A stretch of 64,000 nt of DNA from Rurimicrobium sp040387755 (lineage in GTDB: Bacteria > Bacteroidota > Bacteroidia > Chitinophagales > Chitinophagaceae). A program made the translations under genes and the position numbers. Below are positions 45,313-53,657 of the stretch, one piece after another. A model generated the notes under the pieces. It saw nothing but the letters and a program-made list of their open reading frames with translations, searched no databases and was not told the DNA's origin. Every line of letters starts with the position of its first letter. The stretch's first letter is position 1. The stretch spans positions 62,001 through 126,000 of the forward strand of contig JAZKDB010000002.1 of assembly GCA_040387755.1 (NCBI GenBank). Reading direction: 5' to 3'.

Positions 45313-45969
45313 CTATATTTTTTCTACAGAAATATCAGCTTTCACCAGGTCGTTTACATAACTATCGCCACCATTACCTACTTCAAAAGAAAGCACTTCA
45401 TTGGCTTTTAACTGTATGCTACGCTCGAAAACCGATTTGGCATTAGGGCCATTCAGTGCCTGAGTAAAAATCTCTTTGAATCCTGCAGGGGTAAAGCTGT
45501 AAGACTTGCCTTGCTGGGATGCTGCATTGGTATAGACATAAGTATAGGATTTGGCAGCTTTGGGATGAATGGCATTATACACCACTTTTACTTTATAATT
45601 ACCCGCAGCAGGAGCCGTAAAACGAATAATGCTCAGGTGTTCTTTGGTATTACCGGGATGCATCAGTACATCATTTTGTTTGATGGGTACCGATACACTC
45701 TGCGATGCAGGAATGATTGCAGCATTGCGGTGCTGTATGATAGCCTGCATAGCATTGGCATCATCTTCGGGTACACTTTTGGCCCATACCACATCAGATG
45801 TGGCACCTGTGGTAATATTCTGTGTAAACGGAGCAAACTGCCCACCTACTACACCCATACCAAAAGACCAGGGGCCATTAGGATTGGTGGACAGATTGGG
45901 TGTAAAACGTTGTGCATTTGCCTGAGATAAAGCTACAAGAGCCATGCAGGTCAAGACTGTTTTTTTCAT
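45313..45969 (-). CDS. Secreted beta-sandwich protein of unknown function
   Basis: A 218-residue protein with a signal peptide (MKKTVLTCMALVALSQANA-Q). The mature part has the strand pattern of a carbohydrate-binding-like jelly roll: GPWSFGMGVVGGQFAPF, HPGNTKEHLSIIRFTAPAAG, NYKVKVVYNAI, and a final VLSFEVGNGGDSYVNDLV. This order (HPG, then a RFTAPAAG strand, then GNGG-Y-ND) recurs in exported proteins with unknown anchors. It has no T9SS tail, so it probably stays periplasmic. No enzyme motif is visible. Confidence 0.7.
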   Translation of the reverse strand: MKKTVLTCMALVALSQANAQRFTPNLSTNPNGPWSFGMGVVGGQFAPFTQNITTGATSDVVWAKSVPEDDANAMQAIIQHRNAAIIPASQSVSVPIKQNDVLMHPGNTKEHLSIIRFTAPAAGNYKVKVVYNAIHPKAAKSYTYVYTNAASQQGKSYSFTPAGFKEIFTQALNGPNAKSVFERSIQLKANEVLSFEVGNGGDSYVNDLVKADISVEKI

Positions 45970-46167
45970 GTTTGTGTATTTTAATTGGTTGAATGCTTGA
46001 TGAGGATACCCACAACGATTTCTTTTTTATCGACTTCTGTAAAAGTAAAGCAAAAATTGTTCCACAGCGCAGCATTCAAGGGGCAGCAATAATACAGTGT
46101 CCTGAAAAAGAAAAGCACCTCAACCCTTGGGTCTCGGTGCTCTCTCATTCTCTAACCACCTAAAAAA

Positions 46168-46557
46168 CTATTTTGATGGGGTATCGCCCGTATTTTTCTT
46201 TTTTGGTTTAATACTGTCATCAATATTGATGCCCCAATCAGCCAATTTCTTTGGGTATTTGGCATACACGGTTTTTAGCAATTTGATGCATCTGCTGGTT
46301 AGTTCCATAATTTCATCCACAGCTACATCTCTTTGCTGGTAGGCTTTTTCTGTCTGAAGTTTAAGGTTTTCTGCTGTTTCGTGCAGGGCGAGAGCAGGTT
46401 CTATTTTTGAAGAGATTAATCCAATTTCTGCATCCTGCAATTGCAATAAAGGGCTACTACCACCTTCTGTGATGTGTTTGGTGAAAATTGCTTTTGCTAA
46501 TTCCAGTTTCTTTTTGGCATTTTGGGATACGACAACCCTGCCTGATTTTTTGGCCAT
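46168..46557 (-). CDS. Hypothetical helical protein
   Basis: A 129-residue, mostly helical cytoplasmic protein beginning MAKKSGRVVVSQNAKKKLEL. A heptad-like stretch runs over residues 55-100 and the tail is lysine-rich and hydrophilic. I chose ATG 46557; a longer frame to 46599 adds a hydrophobic leader with no support. No family is recognised. It lies upstream (on the other strand) of the AT-rich, repeat-bearing zone that borders the defence operon. Confidence 0.6.
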   Translation of the reverse strand: MAKKSGRVVVSQNAKKKLELAKAIFTKHITEGGSSPLLQLQDAEIGLISSKIEPALALHETAENLKLQTEKAYQQRDVAVDEIMELTSRCIKLLKTVYAKYPKKLADWGINIDDSIKPKKKNTGDTPSK

Positions 46558-46754
46558 TTTTTCTGTTTTTTTATAGGTTAAGAAATAAATTGGAGCCAAA
46601 CATAAGCTATCATATTATTATTTTATCAAATCGCAAAATATTTATTTTCAGTATTTAGATTAAACTTAAAATATTATTAATATTTCTTTTAAAAAAATTA
46701 TAATTACATTTTCTATATATAGATTTTTGTCTGAAATTATCGTCAGCAATTGCT

Positions 46755-46958
46755 TTACTTTTCTTTTTCGAGAAAGAATTTATAAATTAATACGGCGACT
46801 TTATGTATAAATTCATCGAATTCATACATTAACCCGGCAACTTTATACATAAAGTCGCCATCTTTATCTATAAAGTTGCTGTATTCATACATAAAGTCGC
46901 CGAGTTTATACATAAAGTCATCGAATTTATACATACAGTTGGCGACTTTATCTATCAA
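46755..46958 (-). CDS. Possible 67-residue heptad-repeat peptide
   Basis: The 21-bp repeats encode nine seven-residue units in one frame with the pattern F-M-Y-K-x-x-D/N. Unit examples are MIDKVAN, CMYKFDD, FMYKLGD, FMYEYSN, FIDKDGD and FMYKVAG. The peptide would form an amphipathic helical repeat. The only starts are a TTG at 46958 or the ATG at 46934, and there is no promoter match, so a real product is doubtful. All nine units are in frame without a stop. Confidence 0.35.
   Translation of the reverse strand: MIDKVANCMYKFDDFMYKLGDFMYEYSNFIDKDGDFMYKVAGLMYEFDEFIHKVAVLIYKFFLEKEK
46770..46958. repeat. Tandem array of about nine diverged 21-bp units
   Basis: Units such as GACTTTATGTATAAACTCGGC (minus strand) repeat with a 21-base period nine times, with drift that mainly keeps the F-M-Y-K reading. 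No spacers are present, so it is not a CRISPR array. Confidence 0.85.
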
Positions 46959-47172
46959 CTCATTGATTAGATATATAATTCTCCCGTTTTATTTTAAAAA
47001 TCGTGGAAATTTCCCCGCCGGGCAATAGGTTTTGGGTTGTATGTTGTGGGGGAAATTTTGATGTTAAAGTGAAAATGCCGGCCGGGTTTTACTTTGTTTG
47101 GTTTCCCGGTTTGTTTTTAAATATTAAAGTATAGAGTAAGCTTAAGATGATGGTATTATTTTCAATTCGGCC

Positions 47173-47207
47173 TTTAAGGAGAATAGAGAATAATTCGGTT
47201 ACTTTTG
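47173..47207 (+). promoter_or_regulatory. Promoter of the nine-gene defence operon
   Basis: -7 box TACTTTTG at 47200-47207 is a perfect TAnnTTTG match. A TTTA at 47173-47176 stands near the -33 position with a 23-base gap. The transcript would begin near 47213, 24 bases ahead of the ATG at 47237, and this decides the start of the first gene. Confidence 0.55.
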
Positions 47208-47236
47208 TGAACAGAAAATTTGCTCCTACAAAGATT

Positions 47237-48121
47237 ATGGCAACAGAAAATACAGCAATTACAAAATATACATTCTCAGGTCATGATTCATTTCAATGCA
47301 GGCAACTTTGGTTGAAAAAGGGATTTGATTACGTTCAAGAAGGAAGAAGTTTTAATGAAGAAGATGCAGTAGTACAATTAGGTGTAGGTAAAAATATGGT
47401 TTCATCCATAAGGTTCTGGTTGAAGGCTTTTAATGTTATTGACAACAAAGACACTCCGACTGAATTTGGGAAAAGATTATTTGATGATGAAAATGGCTAT
47501 GATCCATTTTTGGAAGATGAAGCAAGTCTTTGGCTTTTGCATTACCAACTTGTAAAAAATAGTTACTCTTCCATTTACAGCATCATTTTTAATGAATTTA
47601 GAAAGGAGAAATTATTTTTTAATAAAGAGACGTTTGTAAACTACCTTAAAAGAATTGGAGAAAGTAGTCCTGATTTGAATTTCAATGAAAATACGATAGC
47701 AAAAGATTTTATTGTTTTTTGCAACCTATATAAAAGCGACCCCGAAAGTAAAGATGTTGAAGATAGCTTCTCAGGAATACTTTCGGAAATGGAACTTCTA
47801 AAAACAACCGGAAGAGGAAAGGAAGAGCAATTTTACATTGAAAATGCCGAAAGAGATAATCTTCCAGATTCTATTGTTTTGTACACGATACTTGATAATT
47901 CGAACTATGGAAATTCTATCAGCTTAAATTCCTTAGAGTTTGACTTGAATAGTCCAGGTTCAATATTCGCATTAAACCGTTCAGGCTTGACAAATAAAAT
48001 CGCTGAAATAGTTAGTGAATTTAAAAACATCACTTTTACTGACCAGGCAGGAATTAAGGAGTTGCAACTCAAAAATAAGGTAGACGCTTACTCAATTTTA
48101 GATCATTACTATGGCAAATAA
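47237..48121 (+). CDS. DUF4007 family protein, first gene of the defence operon
   Basis: A 294-residue protein that begins MATENTAITKYTFSGHDSFQ. Motifs include FQCRQLWLKKGFDYV, LGVGKNMVSSIRFWLKAFNV and WLLHYQLVKN. These match the DUF4007 family, which recurs beside PAPS-reductase-like and ATPase genes in defence loci. The LGVGKNMVSSIRFW segment is a winged-helix-like stretch, so it may bind DNA or regulate the operon. An in-frame ATG at 47147 would add 30 residues, but it lies upstream of the promoter. It overlaps the ATPase gene by 11 bases, so the two are translationally coupled. Confidence 0.82.
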   Translation: MATENTAITKYTFSGHDSFQCRQLWLKKGFDYVQEGRSFNEEDAVVQLGVGKNMVSSIRFWLKAFNVIDNKDTPTEFGKRLFDDENGYDPFLEDEASLWLLHYQLVKNSYSSIYSIIFNEFRKEKLFFNKETFVNYLKRIGESSPDLNFNENTIAKDFIVFCNLYKSDPESKDVEDSFSGILSEMELLKTTGRGKEEQFYIENAERDNLPDSIVLYTILDNSNYGNSISLNSLEFDLNSPGSIFALNRSGLTNKIAEIVSEFKNITFTDQAGIKELQLKNKVDAYSILDHYYGK

Positions 48122-51100
48122 TTTCACAACATCTGTTAATATTATCAGGGATACTGATAGGGATTTCAATTATATCCCAACGCCCAATGCTAAACAAGTT
48201 GTTGGTCAGATAGTAAATGATTTCAAGAAAGGTATCCGTTCGTTTAATATCGTTGGAACATATGGTACGGGTAAATCCTCTTTCCTATTAGCTTTTGAAC
48301 AAAGTATAAAAGGAACTAAACGCTATTTTGAGTCCAATTTTCTTGCTAAACCTAAGTTTGATTTTGTAAAAATTATCGGCTCATACACTTCTATTGTTGA
48401 ACAATTTGCAGATTCTTTTGAGGTTGAAACTAGCAAGAATGAACAAGATTTTATTCTTTCAGAAATATTCAACAAATACCACTCAATTGGTAAAGACAAC
48501 AAAATCCTATTTATTCTAATTGATGAATTTGGAAAACTCTTAGAATATGCAAGTAAACACAACCCTGAAAAGGAATTATACTTTGTTCAGCAACTTGCAG
48601 AATTCTGTAATAATCCAAAGCACAACATTGTTTTAATAACCACAGTTCATCAAAGTTTAGAATCATATGCATATTCGTTAAGCAAAACTCAGCAACAAGA
48701 GTGGACGAAAGTAAAAGGACGCTTTCGTGAAATAACTTTTAATGAGCCAGTTGAACAATTATTGTATTTAGCCTCCGAATACGTTTCGGAAAATTTTGAA
48801 ATTAAAACTTCCAAATCTGAGATTGAGAAATGTTTAAAACTCACTTCTGATACAAAAGGATTTAATTTCAATAAAGATTTCCTTAAAGAAATTGCTGCCA
48901 AACTATATCCGCTTGACATTCTTTCTGCAAATATTCTTACGTTATCATTGCAGAGATATGGGCAAAATGAACGTTCGTTATTTTCCTTTCTCGAATCATC
49001 TGACCATACAGGTTTATCCAAATTCAATAAGCAGGAAAATCCATTTTACAATTTATCTAATGTTTACGATTATCTAAACTTCAATTTCTATTCTTTTCTA
49101 ACATCTAAATACAACCCCGATTTTTCGGCATGGAGTTCTATTAGGGCTTCAATTGAAGAAGTGGAAAGGGCATTTGATTCAAATATCAACGATTACATAA
49201 AGGCAGTTAAAACAATTGGTCTTTTAAATATCTTTTCAGCTACTGGTTCTGTCTTGGATTTGGATTTCTATGTAGGTTATTTGAAAACTGCTTGTGGCGT
49301 TTCAGATGTTAATGATATAATTAAAAATCTCGAAGCGAAGAAAATTATCCGTTACCGTTCGCACTCAAAGCGATTTATTCTATTTGAAGGGACAGATTTA
49401 GATATTCAAACTGCATTGATTGAGGCTGGGAATAAAATTTCGGAAGTTGTGGACATTACCTCACTTCTAAATAAGCATATCCATTTCAGTCCGGTTTTTG
49501 CAAAACAACATTCTTTTGCTACGGGTACGCCAAGGTATTTTGAATTTGTAATTACTGACCATCCTGACATCAAAAAGACTCCGGAAGGAGAAATTGATGG
49601 GTTTGTAAATCTCGTTTTCAATAGCAAGTTGAAAGAAAGTGACATTCAAAGCAAATCGAAGTTCCAAGAGGAAGCAATTATTTATTGTTTCTTTAAAAAT
49701 TCCGCTGAAATAAAGAACTTATTGTTTGAAATTGAGAAAATTCAAAATGTTCTTGAAGAAAACAAGGATGATAAGGTTGCAAAAAGGGAACTTGAAAATA
49801 TAATTGAATCTCAAATTCGATTACTGAATCACTACATTACAGAAAGTATTTATTCCGGAAGTAAAGATGTGAAATGGTATTTTAATGGGGAAGAAAAGAA
49901 AATTGCTGATAAAAAGGACTTTAATAAATTGTTATCGCAAGTCTGCTCTTTTGTGTATGATGCAACACCATTGTATAAAAATGAAATGGTTAATAAGCAC
50001 AGGATTTCGACTTCAATTCACACAGCGAAAAAAAATTACTTTAAGGCATTAGCAAACGATTGGGATAAAGACAATTTAGGCTTTGAGGATTCTAAATTTC
50101 CACCTGAAAAAACAATTTATTTATCCCTCCTAAAAGAAAACGGCATTTCACCCATCAGAGAAAATTCTTTGGATGTAATTTCAATTGACAAAAAATCATC
50201 CTTCAATAGGTTGTGGAGAGCCTCTGAAGATTTTTTAGAAAGTGCCAAAACAGAACAGCTAAAGATTTCAGAATTTTCCGAAATGCTCACCAAGAGACCC
50301 TTCAAACTAAAACAAGGGTTAATAGATTTTTGGGTTCCCACATTTTTGTTTTTGAAGAGGGACGATTTTGCCATATTTAATGATGATGGTTACATTCCCA
50401 ATTTGTCAGAACAAAACTTGGAATTGATTGCAAAATATCCTGATAAATACTCAATCAAAACCTTCGACATTGAAGGAGTAAAACTTGATATTTTTAATAG
50501 TTACAGAACTTTTTTAAACCAGTCTACTGAGCAGAAATTTGATAACAACTCATTTATTGAGACCATAAAACCTTTCATTGTATTCTTTAAGCAGTTACCT
50601 GGTTATACAAAAAATACAAAAAGACTATCGCCTGCAGCATTGAAAATTCGTCATGCGATCTCAAATAGTAAAGACCCGGAGCAAACATTTTTTGACGCAT
50701 TTCCTAATGCATTAGGGTTTTCCTTGGCAACCTTACAGAAAGATAAAGGGAAGCTACAATCCTATACAACAAACCTTCAAAATGCGGTAAGAGAATTGCG
50801 GACCGCTTATGATGAATTGATTACGCGTTTTGAAGATTTTATCAGTAACGAATTTATTGGAAAATCATCCGACTTTGATGAATATAAGGAGCTTCTTCAA
50901 AAGCGTTTTTCAAAATTGAAAAAGCATATGCTTTTGAGCAATCAAAAGACATTTGTACAACGATTGGATTCTCCATTAGAAGACAAAAAAACCTGGTTAA
51001 ACTCAATTGCGCAAGCAATTACAGGCAAGACGCTTGAAATATTCTCTGACGAAGATGAAATTATTCTTTATGAGCGTTTCAAATCAATGATTTTAGAATT

Positions 51101-51332
51101 AGATAGCTTAACTAAAATTTCTAAAGCGGACATTGATGAAAGCAAGGAAGAAGTGATTGGTGTCAAAATTGATTCTTTTTTTTACAAGATTGACCCGAAA
51201 GTTGTGCGTGTACCAAAAAGTAAGAGTAAAGAAATTGAACAATTAAAAATGCAATTAAAAAACAGACTGGGTAATGACAATACGTCGAATATTGCAGCAG
51301 TTTTGAACCTACTTAAAGAACTATTGCAATGA
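48111..51332 (+). CDS. Large P-loop ATPase, defence operon
   Basis: A 1073-residue protein. Walker A GTYGTGKSS lies at residues 49-57 and Walker B ILFILIDEFGKLLEYA has D138-E139. A long helical C-terminal half (residues 480-1073) is rich in charged coiled-coil-like segments and has no recognised domain. The layout (N-terminal ATPase, LIDEFGK, very long tail) is like BrxC/DUF499-type ATPases of defence islands. It probably powers DNA recognition or translocation or acts as a scaffold. The stop overlaps the ATG of the next gene (ATGA), so the operon is tightly coupled. The family beyond the ATPase core is unassigned. Confidence 0.8.
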   Translation: MANNFTTSVNIIRDTDRDFNYIPTPNAKQVVGQIVNDFKKGIRSFNIVGTYGTGKSSFLLAFEQSIKGTKRYFESNFLAKPKFDFVKIIGSYTSIVEQFADSFEVETSKNEQDFILSEIFNKYHSIGKDNKILFILIDEFGKLLEYASKHNPEKELYFVQQLAEFCNNPKHNIVLITTVHQSLESYAYSLSKTQQQEWTKVKGRFREITFNEPVEQLLYLASEYVSENFEIKTSKSEIEKCLKLTSDTKGFNFNKDFLKEIAAKLYPLDILSANILTLSLQRYGQNERSLFSFLESSDHTGLSKFNKQENPFYNLSNVYDYLNFNFYSFLTSKYNPDFSAWSSIRASIEEVERAFDSNINDYIKAVKTIGLLNIFSATGSVLDLDFYVGYLKTACGVSDVNDIIKNLEAKKIIRYRSHSKRFILFEGTDLDIQTALIEAGNKISEVVDITSLLNKHIHFSPVFAKQHSFATGTPRYFEFVITDHPDIKKTPEGEIDGFVNLVFNSKLKESDIQSKSKFQEEAIIYCFFKNSAEIKNLLFEIEKIQNVLEENKDDKVAKRELENIIESQIRLLNHYITESIYSGSKDVKWYFNGEEKKIADKKDFNKLLSQVCSFVYDATPLYKNEMVNKHRISTSIHTAKKNYFKALANDWDKDNLGFEDSKFPPEKTIYLSLLKENGISPIRENSLDVISIDKKSSFNRLWRASEDFLESAKTEQLKISEFSEMLTKRPFKLKQGLIDFWVPTFLFLKRDDFAIFNDDGYIPNLSEQNLELIAKYPDKYSIKTFDIEGVKLDIFNSYRTFLNQSTEQKFDNNSFIETIKPFIVFFKQLPGYTKNTKRLSPAALKIRHAISNSKDPEQTFFDAFPNALGFSLATLQKDKGKLQSYTTNLQNAVRELRTAYDELITRFEDFISNEFIGKSSDFDEYKELLQKRFSKLKKHMLLSNQKTFVQRLDSPLEDKKTWLNSIAQAITGKTLEIFSDEDEIILYERFKSMILELDSLTKISKADIDESKEEVIGVKIDSFFYKIDPKVVRVPKSKSKEIEQLKMQLKNRLGNDNTSNIAAVLNLLKELLQ

Positions 51333-52432
51333 GTAAAGTGAGACACGTATTGGGTATATCAGGAGGAAAAGATAGTGCTGCATTGGCAATCTACGTCAAG
51401 ACCAAATACCCTTCCATTGATTTGGATTTTTATTCCTGTGACACAGGCAAAGAATTGGAAGAAACCTATCAGTTAATTAGAAACCTGGAAGTCTATCTCG
51501 GTATAAAAATCAATCTCCTTCAAGGAGCTTTGAACAGTTCTGAAGACCCATTTGACCATTTCTTGAAAATGTATGGAGGTTTTCTTCCATCTTCAAACGC
51601 ACGCTGGTGTACGAAAAAACTCAAACTTGAGCCATTCGAAAACTATGTAGGTTCAGACCCGGTCATTTCATATGTTGGAATCCGAGGAGACGAAGAACGA
51701 GAAGGATACATTTCTACAAAGAAAAACATTCAATCAATATTCCCTTTTCGTAAAAATATATGGAGCCAGGATGTAGTTTTGAAGCTTCTCTCCAATCAAA
51801 ATTCAGAACAGATTTTATCTATAGCTAAGAATATAGATTTTGGTAAAAATCAGGAAAAAGCTTTTCAAATTATTTCAAAGAAAATCGATACGAGTTTCAC
51901 GTTTGACCAAAAGCTTAATACTTTACTTGATACCAATGTAAAAGCATTTAATCACCTAGTTTTTGATTTTTTAAAATCTACCGACTATCCCTTGGCCACA
52001 GAGGATACTTTTCCTCTATTAGAAAATGAGGAAGTTTTGGTGCGAGATGATATATTTAGAATTTTAGAAGAAAGTGGTGTGGGTGTACCAGCCTATTACA
52101 AAAAGGTAGACTTTGAAATTGAAGGGAAAACCGGACAATATTCCCGAAGTCGCTCAGGGTGTTATTTCTGTTTCTTTCAGCAAAAAATCGAATGGGTATG
52201 GTTGTACGAACAACATCCGGACCTTTATAAGAAAGCAATGGAGTATGAAAAGGACGGTTACACTTGGGGCCAACATGAAAGTTTAGAGCAATTGATCCAA
52301 CCAACAAGAATGGCACAAATCAAGGAAGAGTATGTAAAAAAAATGGAAAGAAAATCAAAAGTAAAATCACCTTATCTTATAGACATCTTGGATGAAGCTG
52401 AAGGCGAAGGCTGTGCAGCTTGTTTTATTTAA
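51329..52432 (+). CDS. PAPS-reductase-family ATP pyrophosphatase (DndC/SspD-like)
   Basis: A 367-residue adenine-nucleotide alpha-hydrolase. The PP-loop is SGGKDS at 11-16, followed by SCDTGKE (C37), a helix and C94 in NARWCTKKLKLEPFE, then GIRGDEER at 118-125. The later half has C278 and C281 in SGCYFCFFQQ, and the protein ends with another pair, C362-A-A-C365-F-I. RWCT plus CxxC resembles the iron-sulfur set of DndC, the enzyme that activates DNA for phosphorothioate sulfur insertion. It probably adenylates a target and transfers sulfur. No cysteine desulfurase lies in the operon, so IscS/SufS from elsewhere would have to supply sulfur. Confidence 0.85.
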   Translation: MSKVRHVLGISGGKDSAALAIYVKTKYPSIDLDFYSCDTGKELEETYQLIRNLEVYLGIKINLLQGALNSSEDPFDHFLKMYGGFLPSSNARWCTKKLKLEPFENYVGSDPVISYVGIRGDEEREGYISTKKNIQSIFPFRKNIWSQDVVLKLLSNQNSEQILSIAKNIDFGKNQEKAFQIISKKIDTSFTFDQKLNTLLDTNVKAFNHLVFDFLKSTDYPLATEDTFPLLENEEVLVRDDIFRILEESGVGVPAYYKKVDFEIEGKTGQYSRSRSGCYFCFFQQKIEWVWLYEQHPDLYKKAMEYEKDGYTWGQHESLEQLIQPTRMAQIKEEYVKKMERKSKVKSPYLIDILDEAEGEGCAACFI

Positions 52433-52441
52433 AAAATTACT

Positions 52442-53119
52442 ATGGAAAATGTAAAAAGTTTTTTTGAATCATTTAAGGAATTCACTTGGGACATTGTAGG
52501 ATATTTATTGCCAGGAGCATATGCCTTGATATTACTATCAGTTTGTGTGAATAAGGAGTTTTTTATTCACCCATCCTTCGGAAAAAACACAAAGGAACTA
52601 TATCCTTTTATATTTATTTCTATATCTTATTTGTTAGGACATTTAGTTTATGGCATTGCATGTTTAAAAGAGGGTATACTAGGTAAATGTTCATACACAA
52701 ACAAAATTGAAAGGCAAATTTCATCACAAAAGGCATTCATCTTATCAAAACAACTTATCTCAAATGCTCTAAACGCGAAAGGGATTACTGATGATTTAAG
52801 TATTGCATCAGTAAGAGATTTACGGAGTATAGCTATGAGTTTTATTCCTCAACATGACCATAAAATTTACACTTTTACATTCCGCTCAGAAATTTCAAAT
52901 CATACTGGCAATATTTCCATAATAGTTGCTGCCTTTGGGATTCTATTTTCATTTTTCAAATCTATACCCTATCAAGTTTTTAAGACTGATTCTAATTATT
53001 GCATATTGTATACATGCTTAATATGCTGCTATTTTCTCTTAAGATTAACAAGAAATAAATTTTATGAAATTTCAGTTGGTTTGCCATTTTCCATTTACAC
53101 AGCAAATGCAATCAAATAA
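52442..53119 (+). CDS. Four-helix membrane protein paired with the deoxyribosyltransferase-like gene
   Basis: A 225-residue membrane protein with four likely spans at about residues 18-37, 52-74, 157-172 and 186-202. The cytoplasmic or periplasmic loop of about 75 residues between spans 2 and 3 is charged. It contains no domain that I recognise. The stop (TAA) overlaps the ATG of the next gene by one base (TAATG), so the two are made together. Membrane protein plus nucleotide-metabolising enzyme is an arrangement common in abortive-infection effectors that depolarise or permeabilise the membrane. That role is inferred from context only. Confidence 0.7.
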   Translation: MENVKSFFESFKEFTWDIVGYLLPGAYALILLSVCVNKEFFIHPSFGKNTKELYPFIFISISYLLGHLVYGIACLKEGILGKCSYTNKIERQISSQKAFILSKQLISNALNAKGITDDLSIASVRDLRSIAMSFIPQHDHKIYTFTFRSEISNHTGNISIIVAAFGILFSFFKSIPYQVFKTDSNYCILYTCLICCYFLLRLTRNKFYEISVGLPFSIYTANAIK

Positions 53120-53520
53120 TGAGTTATAGAGCAAAAGTTTTTTTATCAGGAGGATTTAAAAGTAATTGGCAAGCAAATGTGATTGGTTTGTTGAAAGATT
53201 ATTTTATTTTTTTTAATCCACTAGAGCACGAATTAGAACATTCAGAATTTTATACAATTTGGGATATTCATTTTCTAAAAGAATGTGATATTTTTTTTGC
53301 TTATATGGAGGACTCAAACCCGTCAGGATATGGATTGTCTTTTGAATTAGGTGTAGCTTATGCTTTAAATAAAACCATAATTCTAATTGATGAAAAATCT
53401 CAAGTCAATGATACGTTTGCTAAGTACTTTAAAATACTGTACAAACCATCCGGTGTTGTATTAAATAACCTCTCAGATGGAATTGATTACTTAAAAAAAT
53501 TTTCAGTTAATACACTTTAA
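53119..53520 (+). CDS. Nucleoside 2-deoxyribosyltransferase-like protein (TIR-related Rossmann fold)
   Basis: A 133-residue single-domain protein: KVFLSGGFKSNWQANV at the N-terminus, then CDIFFAYMEDSNPSGYGLSF, ELGVAYALNKTIILIDE. The GYGxSFELGxAYAL signature with E76 as candidate nucleophile matches the nucleoside 2-deoxyribosyltransferase and DUF4406 group, a clan close to TIR domains. Such enzymes cleave or exchange N-glycosidic bonds and in phage defence degrade NAD or nucleotides. It is coupled to the membrane protein upstream and followed by a 137-base gap. Substrate not known. Confidence 0.75.
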   Translation: MSYRAKVFLSGGFKSNWQANVIGLLKDYFIFFNPLEHELEHSEFYTIWDIHFLKECDIFFAYMEDSNPSGYGLSFELGVAYALNKTIILIDEKSQVNDTFAKYFKILYKPSGVVLNNLSDGIDYLKKFSVNTL

Positions 53521-53657
53521 AACAGAACGCTCTGAAATGGACAAATTCCAAAATTTAGGGCTGAATATTTAGAGTTTCTGCCTTTAAAATAGCAAATACT
53601 AAAATCAATGTTTGATTATACTTACAAGAATTCCATCAATACAATCTAATTATAAAT
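53521..53657. other. The only sizeable gap inside the defence operon
   Basis: 137 bases without a gene between the deoxyribosyltransferase-like gene and the helicase. A small inverted repeat (CAGA/TCTG around 53522-53535) is seen, with no clear terminator or -7 box. All other junctions in the operon are 11-base overlaps to 9-base gaps. Confidence 0.6.

Larger units (their letters stand above)
46558..47172. other. AT-rich spacer with 21-bp repeats bordering the defence operon
   Basis: About 600 bases. The left part (46600-46750) is extremely AT-rich. The middle holds the 21-bp tandem repeat. The right part (46980-47120) switches to GC-richer text such as TTTCCCCGCCGGGC and GCCGGCCGGG. Such a sharp change in base composition is common at the edge of an acquired island. 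No att site, tRNA or integrase is present here. Confidence 0.5.

Noticed and set aside
46770..46958. Tandem repeats that could suggest a CRISPR array
   Set aside because: The 21-base units abut each other with no unique spacers, drift in sequence, and keep one reading frame. No cas gene is present in the window.
47147..47236. Longer start of the DUF4007 gene at 47147
   Set aside because: The 30-residue leader lies upstream of and across the predicted promoter (-7 box 47200-47207) and looks non-homologous. ATG 47237 fits family starts.
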